In this document: positions 54,013 to 63,067 of the stretch, piece after piece | Numbering within the stretch: the first letter of the stretch is position 1 | How the letters are laid out: every line of letters starts with the position of its first letter | Source of the DNA: Streptomyces cadmiisoli | GTDB lineage: Bacteria > Actinomycetota > Actinomycetes > Streptomycetales > Streptomycetaceae | Length of the DNA stretch: 64,000 bases | Direction: 5' to 3' | Assembly: GCF_003261055.1 (NCBI RefSeq) | Contig: NZ_CP030073.1 | Coordinates: 8,494,001-8,558,000 of the forward strand | Translations under genes and position numbers: made by a program | Notes under the pieces: model-generated | The model's input: only the letters and a program-made list of their open reading frames with translations | Told to the model about the DNA's origin: nothing | The model's database searches: none

Positions 54013-56283
54013 GTGATGAACCCTGGCGAGGCAACCGGCCCCGACCCGTGGGTGCTGTCCACCGACGACTCCGCCCCGGTTGCCGGCGGTGGGGACCACC
54101 CGTTGGCGGCGCTCACCGGCTACCACCCCACGTTCACCGGTAACGGCTATCTCGCCGCCCGGGTCCCCGCTGCCGGAAACGGATTCGCCGAGATCCCGGT
54201 GCGTACCCAGTTCCACGTGGTCGGTCTCTACACCGGGCAGGCGGGGGAGTGGTCGCGCAAGGCCGGCCTTCCGGCGTGGTCCACTCTCGACGTCGGCGAC
54301 GACAGCGGAACATTCAACGGTGCCTTCGCCCCGGGAGCCGGGATCCGCGGCGGCGAGCAATTCGTCGGAGGCCAGGAGTCGGTGGACGGGGACTGGGCCT
54401 CGCTCGGCAGCGCGGCCCCGGCCACCACAGCTCACGGCATCACCCGCTACCGGCAATCGCTCGACCTGCGCACCGGTGTGATCACCACCACCGCACGCTG
54501 GACCTCGCCGGCCGGGCGAGTCATGGATGTGCGCTACGAGTTGCTCACCGACCGATCCAGGCCGCACGTCGCTGCCGTGACCGTGACCGTGCGGCCGCAC
54601 TGGGACGGGCGGCTCGAAGTGACAGACGCACTCGACGGCCGGGCCTCCATCCGCGTGCACAACACCCGGACCGGGACGGCGAAGGGCCGGATCTGGCTGA
54701 CGACGGCAGCGGAGGGCAGCGGTGTCCCGGCAGCCCTGGTGTCCCTGCTGCGGAGCTCGACTGCCCACCCGTACGCGGAGTCCGAAGGCGACGGGTCGGT
54801 CGAAAACCGCGTGGTGACGAACGTGGTAGCGGGCGGCGCGTACACCTTCACCAAGTACGTGGGCATCGCCACCGGGCACGACTCGGAACAACCTCTCGCC
54901 CTCGCGCATGCCGCCGCCGAGGAAGCGGCAGCCGCCGGATACACGCGGCTCACGGAGGACAACTCCCGGTCATGGCGGCGTGAATGGGAAGGCGACGTCG
55001 TCGTGCACGGCGACGTACGGCTGCAACGGCATGTGCGGGCAGCGAAGTTCTACCTGCTCACGAGCGTGCGCGATGGCTCCCCGTGGTCGCCGTCCCCGGC
55101 CGGGCTCTCGAGCGACGGTTACAACGGCCATGTCTTCTGGGACACCGAGACCTGGATCTGGCCCAGCCTGCTGGCCCAGCACCCGCACATCGCCGGCAGT
55201 GTGCTCGACTACCGGGTCCAGCGGCTGGACGCGGCCCGCGACTACGCCGCCGAAAGCGGCCAGGAGGGTGCGCGGTTCCCCTGGGAGAGCGGCCTGCACG
55301 GCGGCGAGGACACGCCGGCATGGGCCCCCTTCGGCCGCTACGAGCAGCACATCACCTCAGATGTCGCCCTCGCCTTCTGGCAGTACTGGCTCGCCACCGG
55401 CGACGAGCAGTGGCTGTCGGACAAAGGCTGGCCGGTGTTGCGCGCTGTGGCGGACTTCTGGGCGACCCGCGCGACGGCCGGAGCGGACGGCTCCCACCAC
55501 ATCAACGGCGTGATCCCGCCGGACGAGTACGCCGACGAACCGAACGACGACTCCGCCTACACCAATGTGGCCGCCCGGGCCTCGCTGCGCTTCGCCACCG
55601 AAGCGGCCGCGTTGCTCGGAGAACCGTCCGACCCGCGGTGGGAGGTGGTCGCCGCCGGACTCGTCGTTCCCTTCGACGAGCGGCGCGGCATCCACCCGGA
55701 GTTCACCGGATACGCCGGGCAGCTGATCAAGCAGGCCGACGTCGTGATGCTGGCCTACCCCTGGGAAAACCCGCAGTCCGACGAGGTCAGTCGGGCCGAC
55801 CTGACCTACTACGGTGCACGCACCGACGACAATGGACCGTCGATGACGGACTCGGTCCACGCTGTCGTGCACGCTCATCTCGGCGACACGAAGGCGGCGT
55901 TCCGGCACACCAAGCGCAGCGTCGAGCCCTTCCTTCGGGCCCCGTTCGACCAGTTCGCCGAGGGCCGCACCGGAGGTGCGTTCACCTTTCTGACGGGTCA
56001 CGGAGGATTCCTTCAGGTGTTCCTCTACGGCTACTCGGGGCTGCGGTGGCGCCCGGACCGGGTCGAGTTGGCGCCGATCCTGCCCCGGGAATTGGACGGC
56101 ATCACGCTGAAGGGGCTGCGGTGGCGAGGGCGGACCTTCGATGTCGACATTCGCCAGGACACGACAACGATCCGGCTGCGAGCGGGCGACCCGATACCGG
56201 TCGCTTCCTGCGGGCACCAGTACCTTGTGCCGAGTGGCGGTGAGATCTCCGTACCCACCCGTCCTCCCACCCCGCCCCAGTAG
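54013..56283 (+). CDS. GH65-family glycoside hydrolase or phosphorylase
   Basis: About 756-residue cytoplasmic enzyme without signal peptide. GH65 markers: HVFWDTETWIWPSLLAQHP, the general-acid motif region GVIPPDEYADEPNDDSAYTN (Glu in DEY), and LIKQADVVMLAYPW. Members hydrolyse or phosphorolyse trehalose, kojibiose, nigerose or maltose. Pairing with a sugar importer suggests breakdown of an imported alpha-glucoside. No beta-phosphoglucomutase gene follows, which slightly favours hydrolysis. GGGAGGA suits GTG 54013; ATG 54016 is the alternative. Confidence 0.88.
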   Translation: MMNPGEATGPDPWVLSTDDSAPVAGGGDHPLAALTGYHPTFTGNGYLAARVPAAGNGFAEIPVRTQFHVVGLYTGQAGEWSRKAGLPAWSTLDVGDDSGTFNGAFAPGAGIRGGEQFVGGQESVDGDWASLGSAAPATTAHGITRYRQSLDLRTGVITTTARWTSPAGRVMDVRYELLTDRSRPHVAAVTVTVRPHWDGRLEVTDALDGRASIRVHNTRTGTAKGRIWLTTAAEGSGVPAALVSLLRSSTAHPYAESEGDGSVENRVVTNVVAGGAYTFTKYVGIATGHDSEQPLALAHAAAEEAAAAGYTRLTEDNSRSWRREWEGDVVVHGDVRLQRHVRAAKFYLLTSVRDGSPWSPSPAGLSSDGYNGHVFWDTETWIWPSLLAQHPHIAGSVLDYRVQRLDAARDYAAESGQEGARFPWESGLHGGEDTPAWAPFGRYEQHITSDVALAFWQYWLATGDEQWLSDKGWPVLRAVADFWATRATAGADGSHHINGVIPPDEYADEPNDDSAYTNVAARASLRFATEAAALLGEPSDPRWEVVAAGLVVPFDERRGIHPEFTGYAGQLIKQADVVMLAYPWENPQSDEVSRADLTYYGARTDDNGPSMTDSVHAVVHAHLGDTKAAFRHTKRSVEPFLRAPFDQFAEGRTGGAFTFLTGHGGFLQVFLYGYSGLRWRPDRVELAPILPRELDGITLKGLRWRGRTFDVDIRQDTTTIRLRAGDPIPVASCGHQYLVPSGGEISVPTRPPTPPQ

Positions 56284-56317
56284 CCGTCCGGTGGACATGT
56301 GGCCTGGTGCCGGACGG
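56284..56317. terminator. Hairpin between convergent GH65 and DUF1707 genes
   Basis: CCGTCCGG, 18-base loop, CCGGACGG, starting right after the GH65 stop; likely terminates the operon and perhaps the opposing gene. Confidence 0.6.
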
Positions 56318-56320
56318 GCC

Positions 56321-56863
56321 TCAGCGCCGTGCGTGGCGGATCTTCAACCGTCCGAACCCCATGGTCCCCGAGATCCGGATCGTCGGCCCGCCGGACGCCG
56401 TACGCCGTGGGGGCTTGTAGCGGGTGTCTTTCCACCCGGTGTGCAGATCCTCGAAATCGACGATCGCGTCGCGAGGCACCGTGATCTTCGCCCTGCCGGT
56501 GCCGAGTTGGAGATCGACGTCGACTACCTGATGCTCGATGACCGCTCGGGACAGGTCGAGGTGCACCCTTCCGTATGCGGACGCGACCTTGAGGACGCGA
56601 GGTACCCGCCATGCGCCCTGACGCTTGATCCGTCCGCCGGCGGCGGCAATCGTCGACGTGGTGCCGGCATTCTTCTCCGGGAGCGAAGCCAGAGCCGGCA
56701 CGAGATCGCTGTGAGTCTTGGCAGTGAGGACCTGGTGGAGACGTTCGTCCATCTCCTCGTGTGACACATGCCCTTCGGCGTACGCCTCCTGCACGCGCTG
56801 CACGGCCGTGTCGCGGTCGTCTTCGCTGATCAGCGAAGAAGAGTCTTCCGGCAGAGAGGTCAC
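56321..56863 (-). CDS. DUF1707 and LiaF-like C-terminal domain protein
   Basis: 180-residue protein. The N-terminal half (DRDTAVQRVQEAYAEGHVSHEEMDERLHQ) is DUF1707, a SHOCT-like helical motif; the C-terminal half (VDVDLQLGTGRAKITVPRDA, GPTIRISGTMGFGRLKIRH) matches the beta-rich YvqF/LiaF-type domain linked to cell-envelope stress. No membrane helix is seen. Function unknown; it is not part of the sugar operon by orientation. Confidence 0.85.
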   Translation of the reverse strand: MTSLPEDSSSLISEDDRDTAVQRVQEAYAEGHVSHEEMDERLHQVLTAKTHSDLVPALASLPEKNAGTTSTIAAAGGRIKRQGAWRVPRVLKVASAYGRVHLDLSRAVIEHQVVDVDLQLGTGRAKITVPRDAIVDFEDLHTGWKDTRYKPPRRTASGGPTIRISGTMGFGRLKIRHARR

Positions 56864-56994
56864 CGTCTCACTCTAGTGCCGTGCCGACGATGCGAACACG
56901 CCAAGGTCCACAGAGGGCGGCACAATCGGGGAGACCGATGGCTCGTCTTCATGGCCTTGATCGCCCAGCCAGGCGGAACCTGCGCGGTCGAGCA

Positions 56995-58041
56995 CTAGCT
57001 GCTGGTCCGGACCACCAGCTCCGGCTCCAGGACGCGATGAAAGGGCTCCACATCGGCTCGGCCGGTGGTCACGCCAAGGAGTGCGGCCATGATCAAGCGG
57101 CCCACCTCCTCGATCGGCTGCCGCACGCTGGACAGTCCCAGCGCGGTCGCCGCCGCCGTGTCGTCGAAACCCGTCACGGCGACATCGTGGCCCGCCCGCA
57201 GCCCACTGTCCCGCAGGGCGTGCAATGCGCCGACCGCCAGCGTGTCCGTCGCCGCCACGACCGCGGACGGCGGCTCAGGACGGCTCAGCAGCTCCGCCAT
57301 GAGGCGCGTCCCCGCCGACATCGAGTCCGGCCCCCGCACGTCCAGCCGGTGGCTTCGCGCCAGCAGGCCGTGCCGGTCCATGGCAGCGAGCCAGCCACGC
57401 GCGCGGGCGTCGCCGACGCTCGACCCCTCGGGCCAGCCGAGAAACCCGATCCGCTGGTGGCCCGCCGCCACCAAGTGGTCCACAGCGGCTTCCGTACCGG
57501 CACTGTTGTCGATGTCGACCCAGCTGTAGCGATCCGTTCCCACAGCGGTGCGCCCAAAAGCGATAAAGGGAACCTTGGCGGCAAGAAGCCGATCCGGGCG
57601 GCTGTCCTGCGGCGCGATGTCGTACAGCACTACACCGCTGACAGCACCGGTGCGACACAGTGCCACGCAACGGTCGCCTTCATCGTCCGTGTCCGCCGCG
57701 GTGAACAGCATCACGTGGTGATTCCCGGCCTGGCCGGCCTCGACGAGAGCGTGGAGGAAACGGTCGTGGATGGCGGCCACGGACTCGGTGGACACCGGGT
57801 GGATCCGATATCCGACCATCCCCGGGGAACTTGCCCGTAGCGAACGGGCCACCCTGTTCGGGTGGTAGCCCAGTTCGGCAACGACCTGCTCCACCCGCTC
57901 CCGGGTTGCAGGACGTACGCGATGGGGCGCGTTCAGCACGTTGGACACCGTCTGGCGGGAGACCCCAGCAGCCTCCGCGACGTCCGAGATCGTGGCAGAT
58001 CCTCCCAGCGCGGAGCGCCGGCGCCCAGAATCGAGTGCCAC
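56995..58041 (-). CDS. LacI-family transcriptional regulator
   Basis: 348-residue LacI repressor: HTH ATISDVAEAAGVSRQTVSNV with hinge YHPNRVARSLRA, and a type 1 sugar-binding effector domain (VVLYDIAPQDSR, DNSAGTEAAVDHLVAAGHQ, VAATDTLAVGALHALRDSG). The second GTG (58041) is preferred because AGGGAG sits 5 bases upstream. Together with three copies of the TGAACGATMAAAT site this indicates control of the ABC/GH65 operon and of itself. Confidence 0.92.
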   Translation of the reverse strand: MALDSGRRRSALGGSATISDVAEAAGVSRQTVSNVLNAPHRVRPATRERVEQVVAELGYHPNRVARSLRASSPGMVGYRIHPVSTESVAAIHDRFLHALVEAGQAGNHHVMLFTAADTDDEGDRCVALCRTGAVSGVVLYDIAPQDSRPDRLLAAKVPFIAFGRTAVGTDRYSWVDIDNSAGTEAAVDHLVAAGHQRIGFLGWPEGSSVGDARARGWLAAMDRHGLLARSHRLDVRGPDSMSAGTRLMAELLSRPEPPSAVVAATDTLAVGALHALRDSGLRAGHDVAVTGFDDTAAATALGLSSVRQPIEEVGRLIMAALLGVTTGRADVEPFHRVLEPELVVRTSS

Positions 58042-58134
58042 GCTCACTCCCTGAAAGGTCTCAGCCGGACGGTGAACCGCAGTAGGCGCACAAGGCCGGC
58101 CGCGTCGGCGGATCCCCGTATCCGAAGTCGGTTG

Positions 58135-58162
58135 ATTTTATCGTTCAGACGGCCTTTGTCGA
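58135..58162 (-). promoter_or_regulatory. lacI promoter with overlapping operator
   Basis: On the minus strand: TCGACA (58162-58157), 16-bp spacer, TAAAAT (58140-58135), each 5 of 6 to consensus. The operator TGAACGATAAAAT (58147-58135) overlaps the -10, so the repressor would shut off its own gene. Confidence 0.7.
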
Positions 58163-58363
58163 TCCCCTGCGTCGATGCCCAGAGTGCGGCGGAGACGCTA
58201 CATCAGAGGCGGCAACACTGCGGGTACAGCTGAACAAAGGCGCCGGCGCGGCTCGTACCGGGACCGCGGTTGCGAAGAGTGACCAAGACGTGGAATGGAG
58301 ACGGCGGCCTGGTCACGCCACCTCCGGGACCGGCGCACAACTCCCCATGAAAGGCTGGACGGC

Positions 58364-58567
58364 ATGGGGGCAGCGGGGGACGGTCAGACTTCCCGGGAGT
58401 TCTCGTCAGGGGTCCACGTCGGCGACGTCTGCAGCGGGACGATCGCAGAGGTCACGCGGTCGCAGGGCCTGGCGGTGATTCTGGACGGGTTCTCCGCGTG
58501 CCCGCTGGGAACGTGTGGCCGGCGGACGATGTCCGATGGGCAGTACGACTCGTGGGGCTGCAGGTGA
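58364..58567 (+). pseudogene. S1-like RNA-binding domain fragment
   Basis: 67-residue frame from ATG 58364 with HVGDVCSGTIAEVTRSQGLAV and ILDGFSACPLGTCG, resembling an S1-like domain of small Streptomyces proteins, but ending soon after. Probably a truncated remnant; it could be a short gene. Confidence 0.4.
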
Positions 58568-58674
58568 CGTGGGAGAAGGACGGGGCGGGACGGTCGCGAT
58601 GGTGTCAGGATCGGAAGCGGCATGGCCACGCTGCTCACCAGGGAGACAGATCGGAAGCGCAACGTGACGTCTTC

Positions 58675-58982
58675 ATGATCTCATCGAGCCCTGGGCGCCG
58701 TCTCGTCGCAGGCATGGAGGCCGGCGTCGAGCGCGTGACTGACGGTATCCCCACCGAGCCGTTGTTGGCCAAGGGCCAGACGTACCGGCTCGACGTTGTC
58801 TGTGCCGGCAAAGGCAGTGCCCAACTGCGGTTCACGTCACCAAACGTCGGCGACAAGGCCACTGTGCCGTGCGACGGGTCGGTGGTTCAGCAGCGCATCA
58901 GGGCGGATGCACCCAGCGTATTGACGTCAACGGCGATGCGGGGGCATCGGGAATGATCGCCTGGCAGATCGACAAGGCCTGA
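58675..58982 (+). pseudogene. Secreted lipoprotein C-terminal fragment, frameshifted
   Basis: LAKGQTYRLDVVCAGKGSAQLRF and TVPCDGSVVQQRI match the end domain of common Streptomyces lipoproteins. The expected ending (VNGDAGASGMIAWQIDKA, stop at 58980) is in another frame, so a frameshift lies near 58905. No signal peptide or lipobox is found upstream. Confidence 0.55.
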
Positions 58983-59245
58983 CCCGGCGCGCGGTGAACG
59001 GCACCAGAATTCGCCACGTGCCGGGGCCGTTCGACCCTCCTTCAAGGCCCGGCGCTTGAGGATGGGGGCTTGGGTGGCGCGTCCGGTCGATGCAGAGGTT
59101 CGGGCTCCCGGCGGACCAAGACGGCGGCGCTCAGATCCGTTCGGCGGTCTGGCGGGGGTCATCGGCCGTGATCCGGTCGATGAACTGCTGGGCTTGCTCT
59201 TCTGCTCTCTTGAAAATGACCTGAGCTTGCGTGTATCGGTGCAGC

Positions 59246-60493
59246 TCAACCGGCCTCTTCGCGTGGGGTGACGGTGACATCGAGGCCGAGGGCGGCGAGT
59301 TGGGCGATGAGGCGGCGGGTGTGGCGTTCCTTGCCGAGCCGGTTGGTGAAGTGATCAGGACCGAGGTCTTGGTAGGGGACCATGTCGCGCAGGATGTGCC
59401 AGGCGGCGACCAGGATGGAGTGGCCGACCGCGACGGTGGCGCGCTTGCTGCCGCGGTGGGGAACGAGTCTTCGGTACTGGGCCCCGAGGTAGGTGCCCTT
59501 GCTTCGGGCGGCGGTGGCGCCGGCCAGGAACAGGGCGGTCTTGAGCCAGGTGTCGCCGTGACGGGTGCGCCCGGACAGTCGCTTGCCGGCCGACTCCTTG
59601 TTACCCGGGCACATCCCGGCCCAGGACGCGAGGTGCCCGGCGGTGGCGAAGCGGCCCATGTCCACGCCGACCTCGGCGATCAGGATCTGGGCCAGAGTCA
59701 GGCTGATCCCGGGGATCGTGATCAGCAGCTCGGTCTGCGCACGCAGGGGCAGCAGCTGCCGGTTGATTTCCTCACTCAGGCGGGCGATCCGTGCGTCGGC
59801 CTCGTCGATCGCGCGGAGCATCGAGGCGACCATGAACGCGTGGTGCTCGCTGAAGGCTCCGGTCAGTGCCCGGGTCAGCAGGGGCACTTTGCCCTGCAGG
59901 CTGCCCAACGCCAGCTCCGCCAGGACCTGGGGATCACGCTCGCCCGCGACCAGGGCGTCGAGCATGGCGCGCGCGGAGCGGCCGGTGATGTCGCTGACCA
60001 CCGAGCTGAGCTTGATCCCGGCGTCTTCCAGGAACATCGCGAGCCGGTTGACGTCGCGGACCCGGTCGCGGGTGGTCTCGGTGCGGTACCGGGTCAGGTC
60101 CCGTAGCTGCCGGATGTCACGCGGCGGTACGAAGCTGGGCCGGACCAGGCCGTACTCGACCAGGCGGCAGATCCACTCGCAGTCCTTCACGTCGGTCTTG
60201 CGGCCCGGCACGGTCTTGATGTGCTGGGCGTTCAGCAGCCACGGCTCGACCCCCTCGGTGGCCTCCAGCAGGTAGAACAGGGGCTTCCAATAGGACGCGG
60301 TCGCCTCCATGCCCACCCGGGTGATCTGGTTGTCCACCAGCCAGTCCCGCAGTTCCAGCAGGCCGTCGCTCATCGTGGAAAACGTCCGCACCTCACGACG
60401 GGCCCGCTTCCCCGAACCCGGCAGCCGGATGCACACCTTGGCGTCCGTCTTGCTCAAGTCGATGCCCGCGCATCGCTCTTCCACCACGTCCAC
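59246..60493 (-). CDS. IS110-family transposase, copy 1
   Basis: 415-residue DEDD recombinase. RuvC-like N-terminal domain: Asp12 in CAGIDLSKTDAKV, Glu in GMEATASY, TDVKDCEW. C-terminal Tnp_20 domain with GMCPGNKESAGKRLSGRTRH, containing the presumed nucleophilic serine. GTG 60493 follows GGGAGGGG, better than the ATG at 60556. IS110 enzymes recombine DNA under the guidance of a bridge RNA from the element end. Confidence 0.93.
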   Translation of the reverse strand: MDVVEERCAGIDLSKTDAKVCIRLPGSGKRARREVRTFSTMSDGLLELRDWLVDNQITRVGMEATASYWKPLFYLLEATEGVEPWLLNAQHIKTVPGRKTDVKDCEWICRLVEYGLVRPSFVPPRDIRQLRDLTRYRTETTRDRVRDVNRLAMFLEDAGIKLSSVVSDITGRSARAMLDALVAGERDPQVLAELALGSLQGKVPLLTRALTGAFSEHHAFMVASMLRAIDEADARIARLSEEINRQLLPLRAQTELLITIPGISLTLAQILIAEVGVDMGRFATAGHLASWAGMCPGNKESAGKRLSGRTRHGDTWLKTALFLAGATAARSKGTYLGAQYRRLVPHRGSKRATVAVGHSILVAAWHILRDMVPYQDLGPDHFTNRLGKERHTRRLIAQLAALGLDVTVTPREEAG

Positions 60494-60776
60494 GAACCCT
60501 GCCCCTCCCAGTCGAACCGCGACGGGTACCCGCCCTTCCGAGGCCACAGGATTCAAAGACGCTCTCTTGCGTGCTCATGGCAACAACATTGGATTCCTGC
60601 ACACGGCCCCCGCGTCCGACTGGCTATCGGGCTCACTCGCACCAAGCAGCAACGACGTCCTCCGGACGGGCACCCCGCCCCATTTTCCCGGCCCCGGGGT
60701 GCGGCCGACAGGCCGCGGGATGACTGGTTAGTGCGGCAGTGGCTGAAGTGCACCTCTATGCCCTCGGGTGCCGCAC
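60494..60776 (-). ncRNA. Candidate bridge RNA region, IS110 copy 1 left end
   Basis: 283 bases of non-coding left end. Stem-loops GCGGCC-GACA-GGCCGC (60701-60716) and CGTCC-TCC-GGACG (60656-60668) are visible. IS110 elements encode a structured bridge RNA in this position; assignment here rests on family knowledge and these hairpins. Its upstream end is the copy 2/copy 1 junction. Confidence 0.5.
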
Positions 60777-60818
60777 GCTCTCTTGAAAATGACCTGAGCT
60801 TGCGTGTATCGGTGCAGC

Positions 60819-62066
60819 TCAACCGGCCTCTTCGCGTGGGGTGACGGTGACATCGAGGCCGAGGGCGGCGAGTTGGGCGATGAGGCGGCGGGTGTGGCGT
60901 TCCTTGCCGAGCCGGTTGGTGAAGTGATCAGGACCGAGGTCTTGGTAGGGGACCATGTCGCGCAGGATGTGCCAGGCGGCGACCAGGATGGAGTGGCCGA
61001 CCGCGACGGTGGCGCGCTTGCTGCCGCGGTGGGGAACGAGTCTTCGGTACTGGGCCCCGAGGTAGGTGCCCTTGCTTCGGGCGGCGGTGGCGCCGGCCAG
61101 GAACAGGGCGGTCTTGAGCCAGGTGTCGCCGTGACGGGTGCGCCCGGACAGTCGCTTGCCGGCCGACTCCTTGTTACCCGGGCACATCCCGGCCCAGGAC
61201 GCGAGGTGCCCGGCGGTGGCGAAGCGGCCCATGTCCACGCCGACCTCGGCGATCAGGATCTGGGCCAGAGTCAGGCTGATCCCGGGGATCGTGATCAGCA
61301 GCTCGGTCTGCGCACGCAGGGGCAGCAGCTGCCGGTTGATTTCCTCACTCAGGCGGGCGATCCGTGCGTCGGCCTCGTCGATCGCGCGGAGCATCGAGGC
61401 GACCATGAACGCGTGGTGCTCGCTGAAGGCTCCGGTCAGTGCCCGGGTCAGCAGGGGCACTTTGCCCTGCAGGCTGCCCAACGCCAGCTCCGCCAGGACC
61501 TGGGGATCACGCTCGCCCGCGACCAGGGCGTCGAGCATGGCGCGCGCGGAGCGGCCGGTGATGTCGCTGACCACCGAGCTGAGCTTGATCCCGGCGTCTT
61601 CCAGGAACATCGCGAGCCGGTTGACGTCGCGGACCCGGTCGCGGGTGGTCTCGGTGCGGTACCGGGTCAGGTCCCGTAGCTGCCGGATGTCACGCGGCGG
61701 TACGAAGCTGGGCCGGACCAGGCCGTACTCGACCAGGCGGCAGATCCACTCGCAGTCCTTCACGTCGGTCTTGCGGCCCGGCACGGTCTTGATGTGCTGG
61801 GCGTTCAGCAGCCACGGCTCGACCCCCTCGGTGGCCTCCAGCAGGTAGAACAGGGGCTTCCAATAGGACGCGGTCGCCTCCATGCCCACCCGGGTGATCT
61901 GGTTGTCCACCAGCCAGTCCCGCAGTTCCAGCAGGCCGTCGCTCATCGTGGAAAACGTCCGCACCTCACGACGGGCCCGCTTCCCCGAACCCGGCAGCCG
62001 GATGCACACCTTGGCGTCCGTCTTGCTCAAGTCGATGCCCGCGCATCGCTCTTCCACCACGTCCAC
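60819..62066 (-). CDS. IS110-family transposase, copy 2
   Basis: 415-residue product identical to that of copy 1, same start choice (GTG 62066). Both catalytic domains are intact, so either copy could be active. Confidence 0.93.
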   Translation of the reverse strand: MDVVEERCAGIDLSKTDAKVCIRLPGSGKRARREVRTFSTMSDGLLELRDWLVDNQITRVGMEATASYWKPLFYLLEATEGVEPWLLNAQHIKTVPGRKTDVKDCEWICRLVEYGLVRPSFVPPRDIRQLRDLTRYRTETTRDRVRDVNRLAMFLEDAGIKLSSVVSDITGRSARAMLDALVAGERDPQVLAELALGSLQGKVPLLTRALTGAFSEHHAFMVASMLRAIDEADARIARLSEEINRQLLPLRAQTELLITIPGISLTLAQILIAEVGVDMGRFATAGHLASWAGMCPGNKESAGKRLSGRTRHGDTWLKTALFLAGATAARSKGTYLGAQYRRLVPHRGSKRATVAVGHSILVAAWHILRDMVPYQDLGPDHFTNRLGKERHTRRLIAQLAALGLDVTVTPREEAG

Positions 62067-62349
62067 GAACCCTGCCCCTCCCAGTCGAACCGCGACGGGT
62101 ACCCGCCCTTCCGAGGCCACAGGATTCAAAGACGCTCTCTTGCGTGCTCATGGCAACAACATTGGATTCCTGCACACGGCCCCCGCGTCCGACTGGCTAT
62201 CGGGCTCACTCGCACCAAGCAGCAACGACGTCCTCCGGACGGGCACCCCGCCCCATTTTCCCGGCCCCGGGGTGCGGCCGACAGGCCGCGGGATGACTGG
62301 TTAGTGCGGCAGTGGCTGAAGTGCACCTCTATGCCCTCGGGTGCCGCAC
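62067..62349 (-). ncRNA. Candidate bridge RNA region, IS110 copy 2 left end
   Basis: Same sequence as copy 1's left end, with hairpins at 62274-62289 and 62229-62241, but joined to the interrupted host gene instead of an element right end, so it would lack a junction promoter. Confidence 0.45.
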
Positions 62350-62863
62350 GCTGGATTTCCAGCTTGTCCACCCCGCAGTCCCACCGCTCGAACGCACCGG
62401 TGTCGGCGAGTTTGCGGGTGACCAGGCGGGCCACAGTGTCCACGGGCTCCTCCCACGTGGTGTCCATGGCGGCACGCGCGAGTTCTGTGTCGTACTGGGC
62501 GGCGTCGAAATGCACGGTGGCAGGTACGGGAACCCGGACGTCGTTCGTGTTCCGCCAGGCAGACCACACCACGCGGTCTCTCTGGCGCTTGATGGTGACG
62601 AAGACGCCTCCGCAGCACGCAGGAACGCAGTCATTGTTGGACAGCTCGACCTCACGAGGCTCCTCCAGCGCCGCCAGCGGCCACTCGTCGGCCGGGCCGG
62701 ACCACGACCAGACCGGGCAGTTGGCCACTCCGCCGGGGTGGATCTCCGCGAGTATGTCCCGGCCGTCGATGAGCGGGCGTACCTCGGGCGACTGTTCCAT
62801 CCTGTCCGGGGGCGGGATCACATGCCTGAGAGCGAGCGTGCTGATGTGGGTGGGGGCGTTCAC
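62350..62863 (-). pseudogene. Actinobacterial conserved hypothetical gene, interrupted by IS110
   Basis: 171 residues from GTG 62863: SPEVRPLIDGRDILAEIHPG, EEPREVELSNNDC, CCGGVFVTIKRQRDRVVW, DAAQYDTELARAAMDTTWE and VARLVTRKLAD, a conserved pattern among Streptomyces proteins of unknown function. The frame runs into the element at LEIQ. Possible 3' continuation lies left of the IS pair (59131-59206), where EEQAQQFIDRITADDPRQTA reads naturally but in a different frame. Confidence 0.7.
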
Positions 62864-63067
62864 GCCTTCGATGATCGCCGATGACGGTGTGCACGAGAAG
62901 CGGATATTCGGGAGCGGCCCATTTCCTCCGACCTCCGCGACACCTACAACTCCATGCCCGCAATCAGCCATCTCCGCACCTGCGATCGCGCACGGACCAC
63001 GCAGGTGCGGCTCGACGTGTTGGCGGTCCGGCATGGGGCGCCCAACTGCAGAACTCCCCCTGGGGGC

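Larger units (their letters stand above)
59204..60776 (-). mobile_element. IS110-family insertion sequence, copy 1
   Basis: 1573-bp unit, repeated at 60777. The unit holds one DEDD transposase and a long non-coding 5' end, the IS110 layout without terminal inverted repeats. GCT (or CT within it) is shared by both flanks and the internal junction, as expected for a recombination core. Confidence 0.9.
60777..62349 (-). mobile_element. IS110-family insertion sequence, copy 2 (head-to-tail)
   Basis: The second 1573-bp unit, apparently identical to copy 1, directly abutting it in the same orientation. Its left end (in transposase orientation) adjoins the interrupted gene at 62350. Confidence 0.9.

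Noticed and set aside
59231..60106. Plus-strand frame repeated identically in both IS110 copies (again at 60804-61679)
   Set aside because: Duplicated only because the element is duplicated; it is antisense to the transposase and has no motif.
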